A stretch of DNA of 64,000 bases, from NCBI RefSeq assembly GCF_026965555.1, contig NZ_CP114040.1, forward strand, positions 12,669,501-12,733,500, in the 5' to 3' direction. Shown piece after piece: positions 40,222-48,373 of the stretch (within the stretch, counting starts at the first letter, position 1; each line of letters begins with the position of its first letter). Made by a program: the position numbers and the translations under genes. The notes below the pieces were generated by a model. That model was not told the origin of the DNA, made no database searches, and saw nothing but the letters and a program-made list of their open reading frames with translations. The stretch is from Nannocystis punicea (GTDB lineage: Bacteria > Myxococcota_A > Polyangia > Nannocystales > Nannocystaceae).

Positions 40222-40440
40222 ATGCGCCTCATCCTCGAAGATCTGAACCTCAATGCCGCCGAACGTATGCTTTGCGTGGAAGCGCTCAACGCCGCCGGCA
40301 GCATCGTCGAAGCCGCTCAGCTGCTTGGAATCACTCGCCACGCCCTCAAGCGTCGCATTATCAAGCACCGCATCGAGTGGCCCCGCCCGAACAGCACCGT
40401 AGCGAGCGATTCTGCCTCGGTGAGCGCTTCGGCGAGCTGA
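40222..40440 (+). CDS. Small Fis-type helix-turn-helix protein
   Basis: 72 residues: AAERMLCVEALNAAGSIVEA, then AAQLLGITRHALKRRIIKHR, the classic Fis/NtrC C-terminal DNA-binding helices (HTH_8). It has no AAA+ or receiver domain, so it is a stand-alone HTH, and a Ser/Ala tail follows. Small Fis-like proteins can act as nucleoid-associated or local regulators. ATG 40222 fits the domain edge; the longer frame from 40135 is less likely. Followed by a strong terminator. Confidence 0.75.
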   Translation: MRLILEDLNLNAAERMLCVEALNAAGSIVEAAQLLGITRHALKRRIIKHRIEWPRPNSTVASDSASVSASAS

Positions 40441-40483
40441 ACCTCCGGGCCTCGGAGCCTCCTCACCTCCGATGCCCCTGACC

Positions 40484-40509
40484 AGCGCGTGACCCCCCGG
40501 TCACGCGCT
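40484..40509 (+). terminator. Strong hairpin after the Fis-like gene
   Basis: AGCGCGTGACC (40484-40494), loop CCCC, GGTCACGCGCT (40499-40509): an 11-bp perfect stem, followed by GTTGCCGTTT. It is unrelated to the RCATGY family. Confidence 0.75.
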
Positions 40510-40726
40510 GTTGCCGTTTAAGCGGGCTGTTCGGCGCCAAACGCCCCAAATACCGCGTCCCGCGCACGTCTGCGGCGTGGCGCGATCGGCAGTCAAGAGG
40601 CCGTCAGGAGGGCCTTCGGGGCCGGCTGGAGATCTCACAGGGATCTCTCCAAGTTTTTCCCCGACCTGCAGTGCAGGTGTCGTTTCGCTATTTTGACGAC
40701 CCCGGCGAGCAGGCGGCGGGAGAGCC

Positions 40727-40843
40727 ATGTTCGTCAGAATGAGCGAAGAAGACCCGAGGCCGAAGACCATTTGGCAGGTTTGTTCGGCCTTGGTGACCGC
40801 GCGAAGACGCGCGATAGCAGCTCTGCCGGCCCGGAAAAGATAG
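40727..40843 (+). CDS. Possible 38-residue peptide
   Basis: ATG 40727 preceded by GGCGGGAGAG. The peptide MFVRMSEEDPRPKTIWQVCS continues with a basic Ala/Arg helix (LVTARRRAIAALPARKR). The start region looks translatable but there is no homologue I recognise, and it may be the stub of a decayed gene. The flanks 40510-40726 and 40844-41006 hold no other clear coding signal and are AT-richer than the window. Confidence 0.3.
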   Translation: MFVRMSEEDPRPKTIWQVCSALVTARRRAIAALPARKR

Positions 40844-41006
40844 TTTTACTTCACTGCAATTTGAGTGAGCTTGAACAACAGTTCGGCTCGCTGTCGATGC
40901 GGCAGAAGTCGGCGTCGCGAAGTGGCGATTCGCGCATCCCGCCGCCCGACAACCCCCAACCCGCGCTCATACACGCGCTGGCTGATTCACAACCTCGCCG
41001 GCGGAC

Positions 41007-41231
41007 TCAGAGGTCCGGGTCGTCGTCGTCGCTCAAGATCTCCGCTTGTGCGCGCTCGATCTGCTCGGCGAGCGACCGCAACGCCTCCTGCACCTCCGGC
41101 GCGGCGTCGGGCACGCAGAGCTCAGGACGTCGCAACAACTCGAGGACACTCGTCCAGCCGGACAAGAAAGCCGCGAGCTGCGGCCCGCTCAGCCCCTCCG
41201 TGCGACCGAGGAGCAACTGTTGGACGAGCAT
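41007..41231 (-). CDS. Small acidic helical protein, unknown
   Basis: 74 residues from ATG 41231 (or TTG 41252): MLVQQLLLGRTEGLSGPQLA, then two amphipathic helices and an acidic end (LSDDDDPDL). Codon usage is plausible for the window. No family recognised. It is divergent from cysE. Confidence 0.45.
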   Translation of the reverse strand: MLVQQLLLGRTEGLSGPQLAAFLSGWTSVLELLRRPELCVPDAAPEVQEALRSLAEQIERAQAEILSDDDDPDL

Positions 41232-41329
41232 GTGGAGCGGTAACGCGGGCAAACCTGCACCAGCTTAAACCCGGTCCGCTTGCGACGCCAAAAAACCACA
41301 TGCCCCGTGGAGACGGCCCCCGCTTGGAC

Positions 41330-41335
41330 TATCTT
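41330..41335 (+). promoter_or_regulatory. -10 element TATCTT of the serine acetyltransferase gene
   Basis: TATCTT ends 7 nt before GTG 41343; it supports that GTG rather than the TTG at 41280. No convincing -35. Confidence 0.35.
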
Positions 41336-41342
41336 TCTCGCC

Positions 41343-42317
41343 GTGAACGACCATGAACGCCGGCTCGCGAGCGTCGTCGAGGGGGTCCTCGAGTCGTACC
41401 GCGACCACGGGAACATCAACCACATCGACGGCAACAACCTGCCCGCCCGCAGCGAGGTCTCGGAGCTGCTCGACGACGTGCTGTCGATCGTGTTCCCGGG
41501 CTACTTCAACTACGAGCCGCTCGACGACCTCACGGTCCGCTACTTCGTGGGTGCCCGCTGCGCCCGGATCTTGCGCCGCCTCGAGCAGGTCGTCACTCGC
41601 TCGCTCGCCGTCGATTGCACCGGTCGCCGGCCCGCCGAGGAGATCGCCCTGGCCGCCCACGAGCACGCGCTCGACCTGCTGCAGGCGATCCCGTCGATCC
41701 GCGCCGCCCTGGCCGCCGACGTCCAGGCCGCCCTCGCCGGCGACCCGGCCGCCTGCAGCGACGCCGAGATCATCATGAGCTACCCGGGCGTGACCGCGAT
41801 CGCAGGTCACCGGATCGCCCACCACCTCTACCGCCGGCGCGTGCCCCTGCTCCCACGCATGATCGCGGAGATCTTGCACAGCCGGACGGGCATCGACATC
41901 CACCCGGGGGCGACCATCGGCCGCAGCTTCTTCATCGACCACGGCACCGGCGTGGTGATCGGCGAGACGTCGGTGATCGGCAACCGCGTCAAGCTCTATC
42001 AGGGCGTCACCCTCGGCGCGCTCTCGGTCAAGTCGCGCGAGGTCGGCCGCAAGGTCCAGCGCCACCCGACCATCGAAGACGATGTCACCGTGTACGCCGG
42101 CGCCACCATCCTCGGCGGCGACACCGTGATCGGTCGCGGCTCCACGATCGGCGGCAACGTGTGGCTCACCCGCAGCGTCCCCCCGGGCACCACGGTGGTC
42201 CTCGATACCCCCACGCTCCGCTTCTTCGCCCTCAACGGCGAGAAGAACGGGCTCGAGAAGAACGGGCTCGAGAAGAACGGGCTCGAGAAGAACGGCGATA
42301 AGTCCGGAACGCCGTGA
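41343..42317 (+). CDS. cysE: Serine O-acetyltransferase (EpsC/CysE type)
   Basis: Acetylates serine for cysteine synthesis. 324 residues: N-terminal helical domain (residues ~10-170), then the left-handed beta-helix with HSRTGIDIHPGATIGRSFFI, DHGTGVVIGETSVIGNRVKL, YQGVTLGALS and HPTIEDDVTVYAGATILGG. Catalytic His residues lie in IDIHP and IDHGTG. The long N-terminus is typical of the EpsC subgroup. The C-terminus is unusual: after FFALNGEK comes a near-perfect 15-bp repeat encoding NGLEK three times, just before the stop. No cysK is adjacent. Confidence 0.9.
   Translation: MNDHERRLASVVEGVLESYRDHGNINHIDGNNLPARSEVSELLDDVLSIVFPGYFNYEPLDDLTVRYFVGARCARILRRLEQVVTRSLAVDCTGRRPAEEIALAAHEHALDLLQAIPSIRAALAADVQAALAGDPAACSDAEIIMSYPGVTAIAGHRIAHHLYRRRVPLLPRMIAEILHSRTGIDIHPGATIGRSFFIDHGTGVVIGETSVIGNRVKLYQGVTLGALSVKSREVGRKVQRHPTIEDDVTVYAGATILGGDTVIGRGSTIGGNVWLTRSVPPGTTVVLDTPTLRFFALNGEKNGLEKNGLEKNGLEKNGDKSGTP
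42240..42298 (+). repeat. 15-bp coding tandem repeat at the end of cysE
   Basis: GAGAAGAACGGGCTC is repeated almost identically about 3.5 times (NGLEK units), in frame, directly before the stop codon. Confidence 0.85.
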
Positions 42318-42343
42318 ACCAGCGGCAGCCGCGGGCACGCGCG

Positions 42344-42373
42344 TTGACCGGGCCCGACCGGCGAACCTACGCT
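42344..42373 (+). promoter_or_regulatory. Promoter TTGACC-N18-TACGCT
   Basis: -35 TTGACC 42344-42349, 18-bp spacer, -10 TACGCT 42368-42373; ATG 42382 follows after 8 nt. One of the best promoter matches in the window and predicts a leaderless mRNA. Confidence 0.5.
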
Positions 42374-42381
42374 GGTCGTCG

Positions 42382-42795
42382 ATGCAAACTGGCAATAAAG
42401 AGACGGTAAGAGCGGTGCTGGACGCGTTCTGTCGCAACGACCTCGACGTCGCGGCCGACTATTTCGCCGAGGACGCGACCATGACCAACAACACGATCAC
42501 CGAGGTCCGCCGCGGCCGCCCGGCGATCCGCGCCCACTTCGACCGCTGGCACGCGAGCTTCTCCGCCGCGACCGCTCGCATCGTCGAGCTGCTCGAGGTC
42601 GGCGATACGGTCGTCGGCGTGTTCTATGGCGAAGGCACCAACACCGGACCTATCGGCGACCGACCCGCCACAGGCAAGCGCTACTCGATCAAGTACTGCG
42701 AGCTCTACCGCTTCGGCCCCGACGGCAAGATCGTCGCCAACGAGGGGTTCTTCGACCAGCTCAGCATGCTCCGCCAGCTCGGCCTCGCGCCGTGA
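42382..42795 (+). CDS. SnoaL-like (NTF2 superfamily) protein
   Basis: 137 residues with a cone-shaped alpha+beta barrel pattern: NKETVRAVLDAFCRNDLDVA, ADYFAEDATMTNN, GRPAIRAHFDRWHASF, GKIVANEGFFDQLSMLRQLG. SnoaL-like proteins range from isomerases or hydrolases to non-catalytic binding proteins; the substrate is not predictable. Own promoter; convergent with the exonuclease gene. Confidence 0.8.
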   Translation: MQTGNKETVRAVLDAFCRNDLDVAADYFAEDATMTNNTITEVRRGRPAIRAHFDRWHASFSAATARIVELLEVGDTVVGVFYGEGTNTGPIGDRPATGKRYSIKYCELYRFGPDGKIVANEGFFDQLSMLRQLGLAP

Positions 42796-42813
42796 GCCCG
42801 GCGTGGCTGTCAT

Positions 42814-42843
42814 GAGGGACATGTCCGGAGCGGCATGTCCCTC
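42814..42843. terminator. RCATGY hairpin at convergent junction
   Basis: GAGGGACATG (42814-42823) pairs with CATGTCCCTC (42834-42843), 10 bp perfect, loop of 10. A third unit (GCGACATGTCGCTCC) overlaps to 42858. Confidence 0.6.
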
Positions 42844-42873
42844 GCGACATGTCGCTCCGGCTAGCCCTCGATC

Positions 42874-43722
42874 TCACGCGGGGCGCAGGCGGATCCGGCC
42901 GGTCAGGGCGTCGCGGACGATGCCCTTGGTGTCCTCGTCGAAGTTGCCGGTGACGATCGAGCGCATGTAGGCGCGCTCGGTCGGCTCGCTGGCGGCCCAG
43001 CGCAGCGACTTGCCCTTGAGGCGGCCGAAGTTGAACACCGGCTCGTTGTCGCGCCAGATGAAGCGGCGCGCGCCGTCGACGTAGCCGGCGCTGGTGATGT
43101 TGGAGACCTCGTGCAGCGCCTCGATCTCGAGGCCGAGCTCGCCGTAGCGGCCGAGCTGGCCGGCGAACACCTCGAGCGTGGCGATCGTGTCGGCCTCGGC
43201 GCCGTGGGCGTCGACGAACTCCTTCTCGCAGTAGAAGCGCATCGCGGCGGTGAGGTTGCGCGGCTCCTTCTGGTGGTAGATGACCTGAGCGTCGATGACG
43301 CGCACGCCGGACAGGTCGAAGGCCTTGCCGACGCGGGCGAACTCGGTCTGCATCACGCGGACGTCGAAGCGGCCGATGTTGAAGCCGGCGAGGTCGCAGC
43401 CGCGGAGGTAGCTGAGCAGCTCCTCGGCGATCTGGCCGAAGGTCGGCTCGTCGGCGACGTCGTCGTTGGTGATCCCGTGGATCTCGCTGGCCTCGATCGG
43501 GATCCGCACGCCGGGGTTGATCCGCCAGGTGCGCGGCGGCTCGACCCCGCGCTCGGCGCTGAGGCGGATCATCGAGATCTCGACGACTCGATCGAGCGCC
43601 GGGTCGGTGCCCGTGGTCTCGGTGTCGAAGAAGATGAGCGGCCGCTTGAGTCCGCGGAGGAACTCGGCGAAGCGCGGACCGAGCTGTTCCACCGTCGGGA
43701 TGGGCATGCGTGGACTGAGCAT
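42874..43722 (-). CDS. DEDDh 3'-5' exonuclease (DnaQ-like)
   Basis: 282 residues. Exo I FFDTETTGTDP (D33, E35), Exo II in LAGFNIGRFDVRVM (Asp) and Exo III HGAEADTIATLEVF (His and Asp) give the complete DEDDh set. EIHGITNDDVADEP is the usual connecting motif. The last ~90 residues (VFNFGRLKGKSLRWAASEPT) match the C-terminal extension seen in stand-alone bacterial DnaQ-like exonucleases. It could act in repair or as a polymerase III epsilon homologue. Start 43722 with a -10-like TATAAC 13 nt upstream, or ATG 43707. Confidence 0.88.
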   Translation of the reverse strand: MLSPRMPIPTVEQLGPRFAEFLRGLKRPLIFFDTETTGTDPALDRVVEISMIRLSAERGVEPPRTWRINPGVRIPIEASEIHGITNDDVADEPTFGQIAEELLSYLRGCDLAGFNIGRFDVRVMQTEFARVGKAFDLSGVRVIDAQVIYHQKEPRNLTAAMRFYCEKEFVDAHGAEADTIATLEVFAGQLGRYGELGLEIEALHEVSNITSAGYVDGARRFIWRDNEPVFNFGRLKGKSLRWAASEPTERAYMRSIVTGNFDEDTKGIVRDALTGRIRLRPA

Positions 43723-43735
43723 GGCGACGCGTGGG

Positions 43736-43741
43736 GTTATA
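43736..43741 (-). promoter_or_regulatory. -10 element TATAAC
   Basis: Minus strand 43741-43736, 13 nt before ATG 43722 of the exonuclease gene. No good -35 match. Confidence 0.3.
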
Positions 43742-43822
43742 CCCGGAACTTCCGGCGGCGGGAGGTGGGCTTCTGATCTGGCTCAGACCAAGCCCGCCGG
43801 CGCGCGGCGCACTCGCGCGGGG

Positions 43823-44839
43823 CTACGGGACGACTTCCAGCACGGTCTTGCCGACCGAGCGCCCCGACTCGAGCAGGCGGTGCGCGGCCTGAACCTGGTC
43901 CCAGGGCATCGTGGTGGTCCGCGTGGCGAGCAGGACCCCCCGGTCGAGGAGATCGGCGACCCGCGCGAGGATCGCCCCCTGGCGCGACGGGGCGGCGTCG
44001 AAGAGGGGGCGGGTGAACATGTACTCGAAGGAGAGGTGACCGCGCTTGCGGAACAGCGGACCGAGGTCGAGCGGGCCGCTCGGGGCGACGATCCCGCAGA
44101 CGTGGCCGAACGGCCGCACGACCTCGAGCACCTGCGGCAGGTTCTGCGTCGGCTGGACGGTGTTGAGCACGAGGTCGACGCCGCCGTCGCCCAGCTGCCG
44201 CAGCTGGTCGAGGAGCGACTTCGTGTGGTCGATCACCGCGTCGGCGCCGAGCCTGGTGCACCACGCGGCGCTCTCCGGCCGCGAGGCGGTGGCGATCACG
44301 CGGAGGCCGCACACCTGCCGCGCGATCTGGATCGCCATCGAGCCGACGCCTCCGGCGCCACCGACGACCAGCAAGGTGCGCGCGGCCTCGCTGCTGCGGT
44401 CGGTGGGGATCACCCCCATGTTCTCGACCAGCGCCTCCCAGGCGGTGAGGGCGGTCAGCGGGATCGCGGCGGCGTCCAGGTGCGAGAGGGTTCTGGGGCG
44501 GTGCGCGACGATCCGCTCGTCGACGGCGACGTACTCGGCGTACGAGCCCGGGCGCGCGACGTCGCCGGCGAAGTAGACCTCGTCGCCGACGCGAAAGTGC
44601 TCGACGTCGCTGCCGGTCGCGGCGACGACGCCGCTGGCGTCCCAGCCGAGGATGAGCGGCGGCGCGGGCACGGGGCTGCCCGCCGCACCGCCGCGCCGGA
44701 CCTTGGTGTCGACCGGGTTGGTGGCGGTGGCGTGGACGCGCACGACGAGGTCGCGCGGGCCCGGCTCCGGCTCGGGGACGTCGATGAAGACCTGAAGGAC
44801 CTCGGGGCCGCCGTAGATGGCTTGACCGATCGCTCTCAT
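43823..44839 (-). CDS. Zinc-independent MDR oxidoreductase (quinone-reductase-like)
   Basis: 338 residues of the medium-chain dehydrogenase family. GroES-like N-terminal domain (DLVVRVHATATNPVDTKVRR, PLILGWDASGVV), Rossmann fold with LLVVGGAGGVGSMAIQIARQ, then VIATASRPESAAW. Catalytic-zinc Cys/His ligands are absent and the NPVDTKVR motif is that of the NADPH:quinone reductase / ZADH2-like branch (COG0604). The substrate is unknown. It follows the HEAT gene with a 4-bp overlap. Confidence 0.85.
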   Translation of the reverse strand: MRAIGQAIYGGPEVLQVFIDVPEPEPGPRDLVVRVHATATNPVDTKVRRGGAAGSPVPAPPLILGWDASGVVAATGSDVEHFRVGDEVYFAGDVARPGSYAEYVAVDERIVAHRPRTLSHLDAAAIPLTALTAWEALVENMGVIPTDRSSEAARTLLVVGGAGGVGSMAIQIARQVCGLRVIATASRPESAAWCTRLGADAVIDHTKSLLDQLRQLGDGGVDLVLNTVQPTQNLPQVLEVVRPFGHVCGIVAPSGPLDLGPLFRKRGHLSFEYMFTRPLFDAAPSRQGAILARVADLLDRGVLLATRTTTMPWDQVQAAHRLLESGRSVGKTVLEVVP

Positions 44840-45879
44840 GGCCGCGTCGCCGATGGGTCGAGCTTGATCGCGCCGCTCGCCGCGCTGCCGCCGCTCGTGG
44901 GCTTGGCCGGCGGGCTCGGCTCGGGCGCGGTGGGCCTCGCGCTGGTGATCGGGCGCCCGGCCTTCTTGGCGGCCTTCTCGGCGGCCTTCCGCTTGCGCAG
45001 CATGAGCTCGGCCTTGCGCGCGATCCGGTGGCTCTTGCGATCCTTCGCCAGGGCCTCGAGCTCGGGCAGCCAGATGATGCCCTCGGGGTCGAGCTGCTCG
45101 AGCGCGAGGAAGGCTTGCAACCTGACCTCGCGCTCGTCGTCGCTGAGCGCCTTGATCAGGACGTCACGCGACTTCGGCAGGCGCAACATGCCGAGCGCCT
45201 GGACCGCGGCGGCGCGCAGGTCCCAGTCGGCGTCGAAGGTGCTCGAGTAGAGCTCGGGGAACAGCTCCTCGCCGTTGCGCGCGAACCCGGCGGTGCGGGC
45301 GGCGGCGATGTTGACCTCGGAGTCCTCGTCCTTGAAGCCGCGCCGCAGGCCGTCGACGTTGTAGGGCGCGCCGGCGTAGCGCATGACCTGGACCAGCTGC
45401 TTGCGCACCTGCGGCGAGGCGTCGAGGCCGACCAACGCGGCCGCGCCCTCCTGCCAGTCGCCGCCGGTCAGCGGCAGCGCCTCGACGAGGGCGCAGCGGA
45501 CCTTGACGGGGTCGGTGCTCTGAAGCAACCTGCGCAAAAGGACAGGCGCGACCTTGGGATCCTGCAGCTCGCCGGGCGAGAAGAACACGGCGTCCTCGAC
45601 CTTGCGGTCGGGCTGCAGCTGCTCGAGGCGAGTGAGCCGCGCCGAGTCGGCGGTCTGCATGGCGGCGACGCCGATTGCGACGCGGTCGCGCCAGTCGACC
45701 TGCACCTTGGCGGGCGTTCCGGGAGTGGTTGCCGGGGCTGTCCCCGAGGACAGGTTCTTTGCAGCCGGCGGCGCACCCGGCGAGGCGGGCGCGGTCGTCG
45801 TCGCGGCGCGCGTGGGTGCGGGCGCGACGGGCGCTGCGAGCGCGAGGGCGGCGACGGTGAAGGCGACGATGATGGCCAT
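44836..45879 (-). CDS. Secreted HEAT-repeat protein
   Basis: 347 residues. Signal peptide (residues 1-25), Ala/Pro/Thr linker to about residue 58, then HEAT-like helical repeats (VRCALVEALPLT, VRKQLVQVMRYA, LRAAAVQALGMLRLPKSRDV, VRLQAFLALEQL), then a Lys/Ala-rich and Ser/Pro-rich tail. Probably a periplasmic protein-protein interaction scaffold. The 4-bp overlap with the oxidoreductase gene implies co-translation, but no functional link is evident. Confidence 0.7.
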   Translation of the reverse strand: MAIIVAFTVAALALAAPVAPAPTRAATTTAPASPGAPPAAKNLSSGTAPATTPGTPAKVQVDWRDRVAIGVAAMQTADSARLTRLEQLQPDRKVEDAVFFSPGELQDPKVAPVLLRRLLQSTDPVKVRCALVEALPLTGGDWQEGAAALVGLDASPQVRKQLVQVMRYAGAPYNVDGLRRGFKDEDSEVNIAAARTAGFARNGEELFPELYSSTFDADWDLRAAAVQALGMLRLPKSRDVLIKALSDDEREVRLQAFLALEQLDPEGIIWLPELEALAKDRKSHRIARKAELMLRKRKAAEKAAKKAGRPITSARPTAPEPSPPAKPTSGGSAASGAIKLDPSATRP

Positions 45880-46600
45880 CGCCCCCCAGCGTGAAGAAGC
45901 GTGCCCAGGCGTGCAAGCGCGCGGCTTCGACGCGGTCTTTCCGCCCTGGATCGAGGCTCTGCGATAAATCCGGCTCTAGCCGTCAAAACCCCAGGCGCGC
46001 TTGTATCCAGGAGTCGGGCGAGGGCGAAAAGCCGCATCGGGGCGCTTTTGAGCTGTCTTTTGGGGCCTGTTTAAGCAGGCATGTCCTGCGGCGGGCCCGG
46101 TCAAGTGTCCGGGGGCGAGGTGCGATGAGGCTTGCTCATGAGGTGTTCGCCGGAGTGGATCATCCAGCCGACCTTGAGGCGAGGAGCTCCCACTCGAGAC
46201 CAGTGCGCGAGGAGATCGAAGGAGCGGCGTGGGCGTCGCGGCCGGGCTCCTCGACGCGCCGCGCGACGAGCTGTGGCGAGTCGCAGTGACAACGAGATGG
46301 ATCGGCGAGCCGAAGAAGCGTCGGAGATGGAGAAGCTTGCGGTGCTCAAGCAGCCCGAAGAGTGAGAGGGCAGCAGACGGTGATGTCGGTTGCGGGTGCT
46401 CGGGTAGCGGCTCGAAGGGAGCGCGCAGGGCAGAAGCGTGCTCGCGGTGAGCCAGTGCCCAGAGCGCGGGCGCTCGCGCAGGACGTCATACGTGAGGAGA
46501 GAACGGGTGGCGGAGAGTCAGACGACTTCGAGTGTGCGGGCAGGACGCCACGCGCGCGGCGGACAGTGAGACCTTCGAGCGGTTGGCGACGCGAGAAGGG
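45880..46600. other. Gene-free, purine-rich interval
   Basis: No convincing gene on either strand. One TGTTTAAGCAGGCATGTCC repeat lies near 46070-46088. From 46100 on, the plus strand is G/A-rich with many GCGAG(A/C)G words and short degenerate repeats, probably remains of older copies of the array that follows. Confidence 0.4.
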
Positions 46601-46639
46601 GCTCAAACGCGGGAAGTAAGAGCGCGGCATCGAGTGGCG

Positions 46640-47345
46640 AGCGGCGCTCGTCATGCGAGAAATGAGAGCGCGAGCAGAGTATCGAGCGTCTTGTGGCGAG
46701 AGCGGAGTGCTCACGGGTTCGACGGCGCGAGTATGCGTCGATTTGCCGGCGATGCCGCGAGGCTGCGCGAGTTCAGGCTGCGAGCGATCGTTGGATCAGG
46801 GCGGCGGGACGTCGGCGAGGAAGACGGCGATGTCGGAGCGCTCGAGCAGAGGATGGCGCGTCGTGTAGCGAGAGGGGAGGGCTCGCGGGTTCGACGGCGC
46901 GAGTATGCGTCGATTTGCCAGCGATGCCGCGAGGCTGCGCGAGTCCAGGCTGCGAGCGGTTGTTGGATCAGGGCGACGAGACGTCGGCGAGGAAGGCGGC
47001 GATGTCGGAGCGCTCGAGCGGAGGTTGGAGCGTCGCGTCGTGTGCCGGAGTGCTCGCGGATTCGAAGGCGACGACGCGTCGACTTGCCAGCGATGCCGCG
47101 AGGCTGCGCGAGTCCAGGCTGCGAGCGATTGATGGATCAGGGCGGCGGGACGTCGGCGAAGAAGGCGTCGATGTCGGAGCGCTCGAGCGGAGGTTGGAGC
47201 GTCGTGTCGTGTGCCGGAGTGCTCGCGGATTCGAAGGCAACGACGCGTCGACTTGCCAGCGGTGCTCGAGGTGCGCGAGTCCAGGCCCGATCGGGCTCAG
47301 GGCGGGGGGATGTCGGCGAGGAAGGCGTCGATGTCGGCCGGGGTG
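46640..47345 (-). repeat. Tandem array of ~170-bp units echoing the 3' end of threonine aldolase
   Basis: Three full units begin near 46690, 46862 and 47035, and a fourth (from 47204) merges with the gene end. Each contains GTCGAYTTGCCRGCGATGCCG, AGGCTGCGCGAGT-CAGGCTGCG and GTCGGCGARGAAGRCGKCGA. On the minus strand the last part encodes (S/A)DI(D/A)xF(L/F)ADV-PP or similar plus a stop, i.e. the last ~12 codons of the aldolase. Units diverge by roughly 10%. Confidence 0.8.
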
Positions 47346-48373
47346 GTGGAGAAGCTGCACATCAGGCGGGCGCGTGGGCCGATCGGGGTGGCGAACGGGT
47401 AGTACGTGTGGCCGCGGTTGCGCAGGCGCCGATCGACGGCGGGGGGCAGGTCGGCGAACACGACGTTGGACTCGCGCGGGAAGGCGGGCGCGAGGCCGCG
47501 GATCCGCAGGCCCGCGGCCAAGCGTTCGGCCATCGCGGCGGCGGCTGCCGCGTGGCGCACCCACGCGCCGTGGGCGAGCACGCGGTTGAACTGGCCGGAG
47601 ACGTAGCGGTGCTTGCTCAGCAGGTGGCCGGTCGACTTGCGCAAGAACGGCAGGCGTTCGGCGGCCCGCGCCGCTGCGGGTGAGCGGCCGGTGAACAGCA
47701 CGATGGCTTCGCCGAGCGCGAGGCCACCCTTGGTGCCGCCGAACGACAGGGCGTCGACGCCGGCGTCGACGGTCAGCGCGCGGCAGGCTGCCTCTTCGGA
47801 CAGGTCTTGGCTGCGCATGACGTAGGCCACCGCCTGGCTGAAGCGGGCGCCATCGACGTGGACGCGGTAGCCGTGCTCGTGGGCCAGGCGGCACAACGCG
47901 GCCAGCTCGGTGGGTGCGTAGACGGTGCCGAGCTCGGTCGGGTTCGACAGGGTGAGCACGCCGGCGGCGGGCTCGTGGACGTCGCCGCGGCGGCCGACGA
48001 GGTGCGGCAGCAGGTCTTTCGGGGCGAGGCGGGTCGGGTCGGCGCCGGGCTCGACGGGGGCGGTGCGGCACAGGGTGATCCGCTCCGGTGCGGTCGACTC
48101 GTCCTCGTTGTAGTGGCTGTAGCGGTGGCACAGCACGCGCTGCCACGGCTCGGTCAGCGCCGCGATGGCGAGCGTGTTGGCGGCCGTGCCGGTGGCGACG
48201 AAGAAGACCGCGGCGTCGGCCTCGGCGCCGAACAGGGCGGACACCCGGGCCGCCGCCTTCAGCGTGACGTCGTCGCCGCCGTAGGCCAGCGCCTCGCCCT
48301 GCGCGGCCTCGACCAACGCCGCCAGCGCCTCGGGGACGAGGCCCGCGTTGTTGTCGGAGCGAAAGTTCGTCAT
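47297..48373 (-). CDS. ltaE: Low-specificity threonine/allo-threonine aldolase family
   Basis: PLP enzyme that splits threonine (and related beta-hydroxy amino acids) to glycine and an aldehyde. 358 residues: MTNFRSDNNAGLVPEALAAL, YGGDDVTLKAAARVSALFG, FFVATGTAANTLAIAAL, the PLP-pocket VHVDGARFSQAV and PLP-binding Lys in ALSFGGTKGGLALGEA (about residue 210). All match the beta-eliminating lyase family PF01212. Both gene ends are echoed in tandem outside the gene: the first codons upstream (48.4-48.85 kb) and the last codons downstream. Confidence 0.88.
   Translation of the reverse strand: MTNFRSDNNAGLVPEALAALVEAAQGEALAYGGDDVTLKAAARVSALFGAEADAAVFFVATGTAANTLAIAALTEPWQRVLCHRYSHYNEDESTAPERITLCRTAPVEPGADPTRLAPKDLLPHLVGRRGDVHEPAAGVLTLSNPTELGTVYAPTELAALCRLAHEHGYRVHVDGARFSQAVAYVMRSQDLSEEAACRALTVDAGVDALSFGGTKGGLALGEAIVLFTGRSPAAARAAERLPFLRKSTGHLLSKHRYVSGQFNRVLAHGAWVRHAAAAAAMAERLAAGLRIRGLAPAFPRESNVVFADLPPAVDRRLRNRGHTYYPFATPIGPRARLMCSFSTTPADIDAFLADIPPP

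Noticed and set aside
40501..40770. 89-codon minus-strand gene
   Set aside because: Its end lies in the terminator of the Fis-like gene, composition is random and there is no RBS or promoter.
46640..47345. CRISPR-like or IS-derived array
   Set aside because: Units are repetitive over their whole length, with no unique spacers, no transposase and no terminal inverted repeats.
46532..47683. Plus-strand frame of ~380 codons across the aldolase 3' array
   Set aside because: It merely reads the tandem units in a non-coding direction; units echo the minus-strand aldolase end.
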